A DNA stretch of 64,000 nucleotides from NCBI GenBank assembly GCA_033961575.1, contig CM066732.1, forward strand, positions 73,942,687 to 74,006,686, in the 5' to 3' direction. Below, one piece after another: positions 47,750 to 58,940 of this stretch; position 1 is the stretch's first letter, and each line of letters opens with the position of its first letter. The notes under the pieces are model-generated. The model was not told where the DNA came from and did not search any database. It saw only the letters and a list, made by a program, of their open reading frames with translations. This DNA comes from Aselliscus stoliczkanus (Eukaryota > Chordata > Mammalia > Chiroptera > Hipposideridae). The translations under genes and the position numbers were made by a program.

Positions 47750-48537
47750 AGGTAAAATTTTTAAATATTGTTATAAAAGTTGAAAAATAAACAAAGCACA
47801 AGGAATAAGAGATTTTCAAAAAACACTAGGCAGGTTAGCAAAAGAACTAAATTTAACTTGTAAAAATGAAAAAAAAGAGTTGATATGAAAAAGTCAATTT
47901 ACAGGCCAAATGGAAGATCAAAGAGTTGAAAATAATATTAGTGAACTGGAAAAAAAGAGCTAAAGAAATTACCAGAATATGGCTCAAAGTGATAAAGAGG
48001 ATTAAAAATAAAATTGATAAGTTAAGAGCCATGGCGAATGCAATGCAGAGGTCTACAATACATCTAATAGAATGTCCAAATGGTACAATAGGGAGAATAG
48101 GTGAGCAACAATATTAAAAAGAAATAGCTGATGTTTAAAACAGATGAAAAATATAACTGTACAAATAAAGGTAGCACCACCATACACTAAGCAGAAAAAA
48201 TTTAAAAGTCTGTACATAGATGTATCATAATAAACTAGCACCACCATACACCAAGCAGAAATTTTTTAAAAGTCTATACATCGATGTATCATAATTAACT
48301 ACAGAACGCCAAAGACAAAGAGAAGAACTTAAAAACAGCCAAAGATAAAAAACAAATTATCTAAAAAGGAATGAAAGTTGGACATGAGCAGACTTCTAAA
48401 CAGCAACAATGCAAGCCAGGAAACAGTGGAATAACATTTTTACAATGTTGTGAACCTAGACTTTTGTAACCAGTAAAACTATATTTTAATAATGAGAATT
48501 AAATAAAGACATTTTCACATGAAAACAGTTTATTTGT
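47750..48537 (+). mobile_element. LINE-1-related (HAL1-like) remnant, left part
   Basis: 'acagaacgccaaagacaaag', 'agaagaacttaaaaacagcc', 'cagcaacaatgcaagccagg', 'aaacagtggaataacattt' and 'aataaagacattttcacatg' follow the order of the HAL1/old-L1 ORF1-side sequence. The 63-codon frame at 47926-48117 is a coiled, Lys-rich remnant of it. It continues after the LTR at 48543. Confidence 0.78.
48173..48300 (+). repeat. 64-bp tandem duplication
   Basis: Two adjacent 64-base units, 48173-48236 and 48237-48300, both beginning 'agcaccaccatacac' and ending 'gtatcataat(a/t)aact'. They differ at only a handful of positions, mainly an AAAAA/TTTTT-type change in the middle. The duplication lies inside the HAL1-like remnant. 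Confidence 0.95.
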
Positions 48538-48542
48538 AGTAG

Positions 48543-48958
48543 TATTATGGACTGACTTGTGTACTGCCAAAATTTGTATATTGAAGCCCTAACCTCAGGA
48601 CCTCGGATTATGAATGTATTTGGACACAGGGCCTTTAGAGAAGTAATTAAATTAAAATGAGGCCATTTGGGTGGGAACTTCATCCAACATATCTAGTGTC
48701 CTTGTAAGAACAGGAGATTGAGACTTACAAAGAGAGACACCAGGTGTGTGCGTAGCACAGAGGGACGACCTTGTGAGAACAATGCAGGTGGAAGGTGGTC
48801 ATCTGCAAGACAAAAAGAGATGGCCTCAGCAGAAATCAAACCTGCCAGGACCTTGACTTTGGACTTCAAGCCTCCAGAACTGTGAGAAAATAAATTTCTG
48901 TTGTTCAAACCTCACAGCCTGGGGCATTTTGTTATGGCAATTCTAGCAAACTAATACA
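48543..48958 (+). mobile_element. Solo LTR, MLT1-type (ERVL-MaLR)
   Basis: Full-length MLT1-like LTR: 'tatggactgacttgtgtac', 'ttgaagccctaacctcagg', 'ttaaaatgaggccatttgg', 'ttggacttcaagcctccag', 'aactgtgagaaaataaattt' and a terminal 'agcaaactaataca'. AGTAG before it (48538-48542) and AGTAT after it (48959-48963) give a 4/5 target duplication. There is no internal region, so it is a recombined solo LTR with no coding capacity. Subfamily assignment is from memory. Confidence 0.92.
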
Positions 48959-49065
48959 AGTATGTCTTTATAGTTACCAAAAAAACTTTAAGAAACACAC
49001 TTTATACTTCAAGAAGGAAAATAACTGTAAATAATTAGGAATGTTTGGGAAGAATTTTGTTTTTT
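48959..49065 (+). mobile_element. HAL1-like remnant, right part
   Basis: 'actttaagaaacacactt', 'atacttcaagaaggaaaat' continues the LINE interrupted by the LTR. The end is uncertain. Confidence 0.65.
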
Positions 49066-51039
49066 TGTTTCATGTATGCAAGCACAACAAGGTGAAAATA
49101 AGGTTAATGTGTTATAATTTTGAGTAATATTTTACTATTTTTATACATTGAGAGTTTACTCATTAAGGAGTGGTTGCAATAAGAATGAGACTGTGAATAA
49201 TACACAGTGAATAATTTTGATTCTTAAATGAGTCACAAATTCTGTGACAGAATATCTTATAACAATTTCCTCATGGCATACATTCTTTAAAACTGAGTTT
49301 AAAGGATTCTCAAATCAGTTCTAAAGTTCAATTTGGTGCTGAACTTTTACTGTTGCCTATGCGTACTGAGACCACATAATGTTGACAGCAATAGACATTA
49401 TCCATATTTTATAAGCACTTTCCGGAATATTTGACTATAGAGGATCACTGTCATACTCCAAAAAACACAATACCATAGGGATGGTCAATAGAAAACCTAG
49501 TGTTGTTTGCATGATTCTACAAAACAACCATTCAGTTCATTGAAACTGCAAAGAGTAAATTCAGCTAATAAATCAGTCTGTTGGGTATTGAGTGGAACAA
49601 ATAAATATTCAGTTCAGTATTTTTCTATTAGTTATTTGTCATTCATTATATAACATATACCCAGGTTTAGTGAATAAATAGAAGGTAAACAACAACCTTT
49701 CCTTCTGTGATGGTGTTATCCTGCAAGTCAGAAAAAGATGTCAGTGACCTTAGGGCTGCCCTAAAGATCACGATTATTAAGTTAAAGCGCTGGACTAGGT
49801 CCAGGGATACACTCAGAGGATGTGCTGTCCCTGCCCTCCCAGATTTTAGAGGGGCTAATTATTTTTAAGGAAATTTCACTGTTTAATGAAAGAATTAGGG
49901 TCCAGGTAGCAGGTTAGGAATTTTTGTGTCCTTGAATGTGAGTCTCTGTGGCCTTAGAGTTTGCTAGATTCTGTGTCTGCAGATCTTTGCTCTGCACAGG
50001 ATTCTTCTCTTTTTTTGTACAAGTTACAATGAAGACGATAGAACCCTGTCTAATTTACGCACACAATTCCTTTAATTGGGTATTAAAGGCCTGGGTGTTT
50101 CTCCATATTCGATTATTCACTTAACCAATTGACTGTTTATCTTTAGACAGTGTAAGCAAGCATTTTAAAGTGCTACTACCTTAGCTTGTTGTTTAGATTA
50201 CTCCACAGTCCTCTATATTAATTTTTACTGAAAATTTTGGCTGGCTTGTTTTCTAATATAATACTATAGCCCTGAGGGGAAAGACCCCATATTCTATTTT
50301 GTTTGAATACCTTGAAGAATCAGGTATTTGGCAAATACTTGGGTTTGGCCACTACCATCATCGTGACATCTAACCTGTCACAGCAGATAATTGTTTTATA
50401 GTAAACGGTCTTTGAAAGACTGGGAATAGCCCTTGATAGCAGTGACCATAGTAAGTTAACTAGCAAGGCAGTGATCCTAGTAAGGTGCCTGATTTATGGT
50501 CAATGAGTGGCTGAGGCACTGACATCATCCATACTTTGGGGAAAAGACATTCACTTCCTGTCTCGTTGAGAATAATTTAGTCTAACTAAGAAATCATGTA
50601 CAGTATGCCAAACTCAACCTTCCAAGCTAAGCAATTATAGTATTCTAGAGCATACTAAAAGCATGTGGGTATTATATTTTATAATTTTATATTAGATTAG
50701 ATTATATACTCTACATTGAGGCATGAGTATCATCACGAAATAGAATTTACATATATGTATACAGATAAATATTATCCATCAAAATTGCCATCTTAGGATT
50801 GTTGCAGCAGTTCTGCCATTGATCAAAAAATTTTTTGTTATACTCTTAGATCCAGTTTGAGTTACAGAAGCAAACAATTCATCACTAATATAAATGAGGT
50901 GCTTTATGTCTTGATTTTAACCAAATGATATTAAGCTTGATCATGTTATTTCCCATGTTTGCCTCCAAATGACATTTGCATATTTACAAAATTCAAATAA
51001 ATTCTCAAAAAAAGGCTTTATGACCACTGAAGCGAATAT
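49066..51039. other. Unassigned stretch
   Basis: AT-rich, unique-looking. No gene or named repeat. Only short frames. Confidence 0.4.
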
Positions 51040-51133
51040 GGAAAACAAAAAGAAGGAAAGGAAGGGAAAGGAAAGGGAGAGGGAGAAGGAGAGGCATAGG
51101 AAGAGAGCGAGGGAGGAAGACAGGAAGAGAGAG

Positions 51134-51199
<66 letters not shown>
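51040..51199. repeat. Purine-rich tract ending in (GA)n
   Basis: About 160 bases almost entirely A and G on the plus strand. (GGGAAA/GGAGAA)-like sequence passes into (GA)n from about 51128, with few interruptions. Frames of 118 codons (Arg-Glu repeats, plus) and 66-68 codons (Ser-Leu repeats, minus) are by-products of the tract. Confidence 0.95.
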
Positions 51200-51200
<1 letters not shown>

Positions 51201-51511
51201 CTCTGAGGCATAATCCAAAAATAAATTCTTTAAAGTGCTATGAAGAGAATGCTAATGATTCGCATTTGTCTAAGCAAGACCATAACTTTGAAGGAGACAA
51301 AATCTGCTTCAGTTTTGAAAATTAAGTAACATCTTAATCTTTTAAATAATTTCTTCTCTCTCTGGGGATGATGTGTGGTGTAAACAGTAGTACCATACAC
51401 AATGTTATATGATGATAGGATAAAACAAACTTTATTAGAAGATTCCACTTGCATTAGAACATATAGAAATATATTATGTTGTAACATTTTTCTCAAAAGA
51501 GGCAAACAGCC

Positions 51512-51640
51512 TTTTTTTTTTTAATTTAAGTTTATCAGGGTGACAATTGTCAGTAAAGTTACATAGGTTTCAGGTGTACAATTCAGTAATATATCATCTA
51601 TATATCACATTGTGTGTTCACCACCCAGAGTCAGTTTTCA
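51512..51640 (-). mobile_element. LINE-1 3' end, very short copy
   Basis: T10 run, 'gtttatcagggtgacaattg', 'acataggtttcaggtgtac' and 'gtgttcaccacccagagtc'. These are the same antisense 3'UTR bases found at 22.9 kb and, in plus orientation, at the end of the 3.2-kb copy. Only about 120 bp of element remain. Confidence 0.93.
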
Positions 51641-53999
51641 AAGGCTGTCTTCCTGTAAGAGAAGAGCAGTATCCACAACCATTCCGCTTCCTCAAGAGTT
51701 TGGGATGAGCCAGTGGCAGCTATTCTAGAGCTCAGGTCCACATCAGTGCTTGTGTTTCATTTTTAGGGAAAATCTATATTATTCTATTTCTGGTGGTTTT
51801 ATGATATAGCAACCATTTTCAGTAAGACCACTCCTGAAAAATCTATTTTTTTGTTATTTATTAAAACGCATGTGCATTTACTATGTGTCAGTGTGTCTGC
51901 AAAGCAAAGAAAATAAAACTTGAGTTCTCCCTCTCTCATCAATAAAAACATGCCTCATTCATACCAGGAAAATGAATTGTTCGTTTAAAAATGAGCCAAA
52001 TTTCCCCCACTCCACCCCTATCCCCTGCCAAATTTCAAAACCAAAACTGTTGAGGACAGATTAGACTATGGATCACTAGATCAGAAAAATAAATTAAAAG
52101 AAGATGGAATAAATAATTAAATAAAGTTAGGGGGAAAAAATTAGTGCCTTGAAAGCAAACTCCTAAATATAAAAGTGTCACATGTTTAAAAGGGAATACA
52201 GGTCATGTAAACATTTAATCCTCCATGTGCACCAAGGGAAAATACGATTTTGAAAAATTTTGAATAACATTTACTCCTGAGTACAGGTGTTCTGGCTGAG
52301 AAAATTACTTAAGAGGCTGCGTTGATGGTTAGCTGGTGAGAAATGGGGCCCAAGGACTGGCATTTAGCAGGGAGGCAGGAAGACATGACTTGTGCTTTTC
52401 ACACAAGACTCTCAAAGTAAGAGGATGAATTCTCAGAGTAGCAGGTGTGGCAACAAGGCAAGGGGAACACGCCTGAGGTGCAAATCCTAAATGAAACTTG
52501 GTTCCTTCAGAGGCTGAGCCTCAGCGGTCCCACCTGGTGCCTGGGGAGTGACTCAGCATTTCCAAGAGCCCTGGCTTAAATCAGCCTCACCCTAGGGGTG
52601 AGGTACTCCTTAAAGCTTGGGGCAGCAGGAGAGGTGAGACACAAATCCTTTCACCATTTCCTGACCCCACTTTGCAGAGGCACTTTGCATTTGAGGTTTT
52701 CTTTTTCACTTACAGGCCATGGCTTGTTCTTAAGGTACCGCTAATCATTTAATTTCCATGATGCCTAAAATAATGGGCTAAACAAAATCAAATAATATTA
52801 TAGGCGACAGCAGAGAGAAGTCTGAGAAATGAACGTGTAGCTATGAGCCCTGGGAAGCTATGTGAAATAGGTTAGGCTTTGCCCACTGCAATGACTCGGG
52901 TCCCTCGGGGACACTCTGACCATCCCTTGCCCAATGCTGATCTCCCCTTTATATGTTCTCAGATGACATGTAAGGAAGGGGCCCTCACCCCTTGTTGGGT
53001 ACCTGCCTAAAATTGTTTCATGGTTTCATCGCCATGGTCCTTCTCCTGCGCTGCGTGATTGGTGGTCTGCTGTACACTGTGCAGATGTTCTCCTGTGCTA
53101 TTTCATGATTATTTTTCAAGTGGCCTCTTAGTTGAGGGATGGCAGGTCAGCACATGGAAACATCTGCTCTTACCATTTTTCTAAGCAAACAGCAGATGGC
53201 ATTGCTGCTGTCCTTTTGATCTGGAACAAAAATTCCCATGGCTGAGGTGTTGGTTTACATTGACGTGGCCTGGCAAGGGGACTGCCTGAGGGTTTGCCTC
53301 CCCCAACAGTAGCACTGCTTACAGATGTTTTCTCTGCAACTCTCGTTTTTAGTTTGTTTCTTCCCGTGACTCTACTTCTGCAGTGTCTTGAACTTTGATG
53401 CTTCCTCCTGTGACTGTGGCGTGATCACCTCACTTGTATCAACCACAGTCCCCAGGTTTCTTCCCATTTGTCACCTGTGGGTTCTATCAGTACGGTCAAA
53501 GAAGAGACTAGAATTTTCTGTCTGGGTCACCTCAGTATTTGGACACTGGATATGTAAATGCTGTGGACTAAGGAAGGGCATCTGGGAAATAGCTGAACTA
53601 CCAAGCTGTTTCTAGGTAATTCCTCAGCCAAACAAGACCATCTTAAAATTACATTCTGGGTCTGTAAAACTTTTATGTATGTGTTCTTTAATAGTTTGAA
53701 CAACTGTTATCTTTACACACAGCACAAATAGGCAAAAGAAATTTCTTTTTCAACTTTGTTTTTTAGATGGAGTGTTAACATGTTGGAAGACAAACGTATA
53801 TCTTCCTTACATTTTATCTTGATTTATTTTGGATTTTCAATGTATATTTCATTGTAATGTAACATTTAGTCAACTGTTGTACTTCCTTGTTCTCTGGCAC
53901 CTTTCTTTCTTTGGTAGGTGTTTTTTCTCTGATATCATCGGTGAACTTCTTTTTGTGTCTTTATTTCTTTTGCCGAGTCTTGTATAGCCTGTCAAGAGT
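51641..53999. other. Unassigned stretch, relatively GC-rich
   Basis: No named repeat. 52330-53640 is the least AT-rich long segment of the window. It holds a TGACTCAGCA motif at 52549-52558 beside 'gctgagcctcagc' (52513-52525). The 75-codon frame at 53388-53615 is unrecognised. Confidence 0.4.
52549..52558. promoter_or_regulatory. NF-E2/antioxidant-response-type motif
   Basis: TGACTCAGCA matches the core of MAF/NRF2/NF-E2 recognition elements. A second half-palindrome GCTGAGCCTCAGC lies 24 bases upstream. This is a motif match only, and binding is unproven. Confidence 0.35.
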
Positions 54000-54115
54000 T
54001 TCAGGAAGCTTCAATTTCCTCATTTGCAAAATGGAGCTAATTAAAATATTTTCCTTTTAGGATTGTTTTGAGGATTAAATGAGATGATGTGTGCCTAGAA
54101 AGTGCTTTTAAAATG
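54000..54115 (+). mobile_element. MIR 3' half
   Basis: 'caatttcctcatttgcaaaat', 'ggattgttttgaggattaaat' and 'gagatgatgtgtgcctag' match the MIR core and tail. Confidence 0.88.
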
Positions 54116-54316
54116 GCAGTCATCATCATCTTCTTCACCATCGTCATCATTGCATCATTAGTAGGTCAAGGAGTCAGAGGACCCAGCTTGATCATTTCCT
54201 CGCTGAAATGTTGGGCACTATTATTGGTCCTTCTTTTTCACTGTAAGTCCCAGTTTGGTTGCCTTTTATTATCTACTTGGTTTTTGGTTTCTTGTTTTAT
54301 ATATTCAAGCTCTGCA

Positions 54317-54782
54317 TTATTATTATTTTGAAAGATTTTATTGGGGAATTGGGGGAGGGGAACAGGGTTGGGGAATTGAGGAAGGGGAACAGACAAGTTG
54401 CTGTCCTTTTGTTCTTCAGTCTAGTTGTGGAGGACGTCGCTTCACTGGCCCATGTTGGTACTGTGATCATTGCGCTCTTCCCAGGTGAGGCAGTTGGTCG
54501 CCGGCCATTGGACAGCCACTCACCGTGGGTCACGACAGCTCACGCCAGCTGCCAGTCACTCATGCTGGCTGCTGGCCACTCACAGCAGCCCGCTACAGCC
54601 CCACTGCAGCGTATGCCATTGCCAGCAATTCACAGCAGCCCAGCTCCAGGTCGAGCTGTTGTTCACCATCTTAGCTTAGAGGGCACAGCATCACTGGCCC
54701 AGGTGGGATCTGAACCGGGTCCCTGCTGCTCAGAGCTGGTGTTTCTAAGCCAACTCTTAACCAACAAACCAGTCGGCTGGCT
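54317..54782 (-). mobile_element. Long-form tRNA-headed SINE (type A)
   Basis: Reverse copy: 'attattattattttgaaag' tail, 'ttggggaattgggggagg', 'cagtctagttgtggagg', 'actggcccatgttggtac', GCTGGCTGC-rich body and the head 'aaccaacaaaccagtcggctgg' in reverse. No clean target duplication was found. The 216-codon frame at 54259-54909, the longest in the window, is this SINE read antisense and is not a gene. Confidence 0.94.
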
Positions 54783-56339
54783 AAATTTATATATATTCTC
54801 CCTAGAGAACTATACTCAGATACAATACTTGAAATTTTTCTTTGTTTCACTTGATATAAATATTATAGCTTTTGGCTTAAAAGTCCCCAGGTTCATACTT
54901 GTAACTTAAACATGGTATAGTAATTACCACATTTAAAGGTTTATTCTAATCTTTGCCTTTTGTCGTTGACAAAAGAAAAACAAATACAGCCGTTATTATT
55001 AAACCCTCATAGAGACTGAATTACATTGAAGCATGCTGCAGAGGATACCATGCCTTTTCTTGTATTCCCAGTTTGCTCACTCTCTTGTGAGAGTTCCACC
55101 ACCTCTGAACTGCACAGACTATGATGACACAAATGGCAGGCATGCCTGCACACTGGATTGCGTCTTGTGTATCAAATGGCCAAGCTATGGTAGCTCCGTT
55201 CAATTTAAGTTTTATGCAATCTGTTTATATTCTTGCAAAATTGGACTTCAAATGGCCCAATTTTTTAGAGTATGTAATTTTTCGTAGCAAAGTATTTGGA
55301 GACTCAGAAAAAATAGAAGCTTTCAGAATATTCAGTAGTTGCCTGATGTGATTAGGAAAAAAAAGAAATAACATATTGCCTATTGTTTTTTAAGGCAAGT
55401 TCTCAAATGCAGAAGAGTTGTCAAAATGAAGGTCTGTACACGCCACTCTTTCAGAATTATATTAGCAAATAAAAAGGGAGGAGTAGAGGGGATATTTAAG
55501 AGAAAGTGTGACTCATGTTTCTAACAAGAAAAGGCAGTCACTGACTTTGTGTGGAAACAATACAGGAGCACGTCTGTTAACGTCCAAGTCATTCTAGAAG
55601 TTGGGATTACCAAGAGTCAGTAAAGTTTAAATACTGGTGATTAGTTTACGTAACACTGGAAAAACAAATCTCCTTCTATCTTTTAAACAAATATTTCTGG
55701 TGAGCCCATCCCAGTGTCCTTTTATTTCACTTCCCCTCAACTTTTTTAGAGTTTGTCAAATCCTGTTATTAATATGTTGCTCTTTCCAGCTCCCCATATG
55801 TAGCCTCAAACACTCAAATGAACGGGGCTGTCCTAGAGGCTTGCCCATTCTTATCTAACTTTAGCACCAACGGTTGACTTTGTTTTTGAAATTTTTGATT
55901 TGAAAAATTTGATTTGCCACACTTCCTTCCCCTCCTGCCTGAGTTAGGCTCCTAGTTTTCATCCTTTAAATGAATTCTCTTGTGCTATTTCCTTTCCCCA
56001 TTTCTCTTGTGAGCTTTCAGTTCATTTCTCCATTTACTTTGTCTCCTTTAATCTTTAAAACTTATTTTACAATTCAATCGGATCCATTAAACCGCGTTAT
56101 AATTTACTGTACTTCAAGTTTAATTCTCCTAGTGAAAACCTTTTCTCTTATTAGTTATGTACTATATTCTGAATCAGTAAATTGGTCAATTTTCAACTCT
56201 AGGAGATCATTTCCAAAATTGGCCTTTACCTCTCTCCTGAAGCCAAATCTGTCTCACTTATTTCCTGCTGAGCATCTGTATATCGGTGGCCCTCCAATGC
56301 TATAAGTTCACCATGTCACTCTGTTTGGTAATAAAACTA
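54783..56339. other. Unassigned stretch
   Basis: At 55021-55351 three frames are open together (84 and 76 codons plus, 60 codons minus) in GC-balanced, unique-looking sequence. None matches a family I know. The remainder is pyrimidine-rich with no element recognised. Confidence 0.4.
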
Positions 56340-57030
56340 TTCAGTCATGCTAGCCAGCAAATTTGGCATTTTCTGCACCTTATGCCTCCTCCTCTTGTTC
56401 CACATTTAACTGATCACCACAGCCTAGTAAGTCAGCTTCCTGTTCCTCACCTCGATTTGGTCAGTTCCATGATCACATCACTGTACTCATCCAGCCCCTC
56501 ACTGCTTTTCTTCTCCTCCATTGTTAACTCCCTACTGTTAACTCATGGCCCTGCCATTGCCATTCCCCCCTACATTACACTACATTACCACCCCCACTCA
56601 GCTTCCCTGTCCCTGCCGCTTCCCATACATCTTACAGCTGCCAGATTTTTCTTCCTAAAATGTGGCTGTAATAGTTGTTTACTTCCGCCAAAAATCTTTT
56701 AGCACCTCTCTACTGCCTACTACCTCCCTTCCCAGTCATTACCTGCCAGGATACTGGTCATTATTCAAGGCCCACTCAAATACTTCTCCATAAAGCCATC
56801 CTTGATTCTGCTACAGTGCCTCCTGAGCCTAGTGGCCAGTCTTCTCTTTACTTGTGCCTCTTTCCTACTCTGTCAACCTTTATCTCCTCTTATAGCTTAT
56901 TGTGTTCATTTCTCTTTGGGGGATAGAACTTAAGATCCATGAAGTGAGGACCATTGCCTTAATTATTCTTATATTCTCCACGGTGCCCAGAGAATGCCTT
57001 ATACATGTTTGGTACGTGACAAATGTGTCT
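56340..57030 (+). mobile_element. L2 fossil (ORF2 end and 3'UTR)
   Basis: 'ccaggatactggtcattattc', 'aaggcccactcaaatacttc', 'aaagccatccttgattctgc' and 'ggtgcccagagaatgcctta' are clear L2 3' landmarks. The left part from 56340 is less certain. The 138-codon frame at 56286-56702 is a relic of this region with no host-protein features. Confidence 0.75.
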
Positions 57031-57054
57031 ATGCTGATATATAAATATATGCCA

Positions 57055-57590
57055 TATTTTGCAGTGTATAATGTGCTCCCATGTATAATGCGCCACCACG
57101 CTTTTGGCCCAAACTTTCAGGGAAGAAAAAAATCTTTCATTTTAATTTTTTAAATCAAATTTTTATTTGTTTGTAGTTAGGTGTTTATTTTTTGTATTAT
57201 AAAGGAAATTTAGCATTTATTTTTTTAACATATTATGGTACAAGAAATTTTATGTAACAAATAATTACAAAACACAAGAACAGATACAAGGAACAAGAAA
57301 TTCTATGTATAGGTAACAAATTTATGATATTTATGCATCATAGAAGGCCAAGAACTCTTTGTTGTTGCAAGTTCATCATAAGTTTAACAAAACCGATTAT
57401 TGTATTCCAGGGTATTATTTTGCATATGGATATCGTTATCGATTTCTAGAGTTACACTTTTAACTCATAAGCATAAATAAAGGAATTAAAAACATTTATA
57501 TAGATATGGAATTTGTACTACCCATGTATAATGCACATCCTTAGTTTTCCCACACAAATTTAGGTAAAAAAGTGCAAAGTATGCATTATA
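57055..57590. mobile_element. DNA transposon fossil, family unresolved
   Basis: GTGTATAATGTGC at the left (57065-57077) faces GCATTATACAC at the right (57583-57593). The left end also repeats TGTATAATGCGC at 57084-57095, and 'catgtataatgcacatcc' recurs near the right end at 57522-57539. Inverted plus subterminal repeats over about 530 bp suggest a nonautonomous DNA element, perhaps pogo/Tigger-like. No transposase remnant was seen. Confidence 0.6.
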
Positions 57591-57828
57591 CACAGAGGGT
57601 GCCAAAAAATGTATACACATTTTAAGAAAAGAAAAAACTGTTAAAATTGTAATACTCAATACATACTGATAACAAAAAATGTGTTAGTCACATTTGGCTC
57701 CTGCAGTGACAAGAGGTGCTCAAAGTGGTTACCATTGGTGTCCAGACACTTCTGATTACAGCAAACTACTACTTGAGCAATGCTGACCAAAGTGTCCACT
57801 TGTATACATTTTTTGGCACCCCCACACA
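57591..57828 (-). mobile_element. Mariner-type element with transposase C-terminal remnant
   Basis: Inverted ends 'gggtgccaaaaaatgtata' (left) and 'tatacattttttggcaccc' (right), bounded by TA at 57589-57590 and 57829-57830. On the minus strand, from about 57799 to a TGA at 57656-57658, an open frame of about 47 codons contains NQKCLDTNGNHFEHLLSLQ. The 'GNHFEHLL' ending resembles C-termini of Tc1/mariner (IS630-like) transposases, which cut and paste DNA at TA targets in the nucleus. The DNA-binding and catalytic DD(D/E) regions are deleted, so it is nonautonomous. It shares its left half with the 128-bp copy at 45209. Confidence 0.85.
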
Positions 57829-58819
57829 TATATATTTAATTATGAATCTCCAATACCTCCATTTATTTATTTTATTTTTTTAACACAGTCTTCACAGCCA
57901 GTGTTTCTTTACTTTTTCAATACTCCAAGACTCAGGACCTCCCTTTATCAACCAGGACTTGCACTTTATGAAGAAAGTGGGAAAGAATCCCTCAAAAGCC
58001 AGTTATTTTCACTTCTGGATTAATGTGGAAATGCCTGAAGGAACCTGGTAAGTTCATTTCAGCTTATCTTGCTGAGTGAGCTTACATGTTTCTCTGAACT
58101 TTAAAAATCTTGAGGAGCTTTATTTGTTTATATATTTATCCCCTCTGCTGAGAGCTCTTTGAGTCCCTATATGCAGAGACTGATTGAATACACTCAATGT
58201 GTAAAAGTTGAATGCCCAAATGAATATATAAACAAAGACTGTATAAATGTAAAGATGGAAATTTTAACATAATTTCTTTTAGGATCTCTTCAAAGAGTGA
58301 AAGATTAGTAATATACCTAACCTGTAGTAATTTGTTACCTTTACTTTTAGTTCAATACAGGGATACCTACATGAAAATACTAAGGTGAACCATATGAAAC
58401 TGATGATGTTTGAACTTTTAACAAAAACAGCAATTTCAACAAAAATAAAGTCAACATAGGCATGGAGTGGAATCAGTGTTGAATGTTTAGCACTTAAGGT
58501 TAATGGTGGGATCTGTGTGCATTTGGTTTTTTTCTTCGCCCTAAACTGGTTTGTTTGTTATTTTATTTTTGACTCAGCCTGTGGAGATAGAGTGCTAATT
58601 AGTAATGCTATTGGTTTGTCATTACTGGTAATTACTGGCTTAATATCTTGCTAGTTATTGGTTCATATTAGTTCATAATTAGTTGGGTTTATTATACTAG
58701 TAATTAAAATATAAAATTAATTGAATAGTTCCTTTACTTTGAAGTTGGCGTAAAGGTATATACATGCCATGTCATGACCCTGACTCAGTAACTTTCATGC
58801 TTGTTGGTGAATTATGCTC
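57829..58819. other. Unassigned stretch
   Basis: AT-rich. Nothing recognised. Confidence 0.4.
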
Positions 58820-58940
58820 TTAGGCTCATCCATTCATTTATGATTTCATCAACAAATGTTCCCTGAGCACCTACTCGGGCCATGCCATCTCAAGCTACAT
58901 AGGGTTCCTGACCTCAAAGAGAGGTGCTATGAAAAGTGCC
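58820..58940 (-). mobile_element. L2 3' end fossil (probable)
   Basis: 'tcaacaaatgttccctgagc', 'acctactcgggccatgcc' and 'gggttcctgacctcaaagag' resemble the reversed L2 tail. Short and diverged. Confidence 0.6.

Noticed and set aside
50969..51325. 118-codon Arg/Glu-rich frame as a nuclear protein
   Set aside because: It is the (GA)n purine tract translated. The other strand is open too, as expected for a repeat.
54259..54909. Longest open frame (216 codons, plus strand) as a gene
   Set aside because: Almost all of it is the antisense of a long type A SINE. The same peptide strings recur in the frames at 35737-36060 and 47076-47426.
56286..56702. 138-codon plus-strand frame as a small secreted or membrane protein
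   Set aside because: It lies in and beside an L2 fossil, with no signal peptide pattern I trust and no conserved motif.
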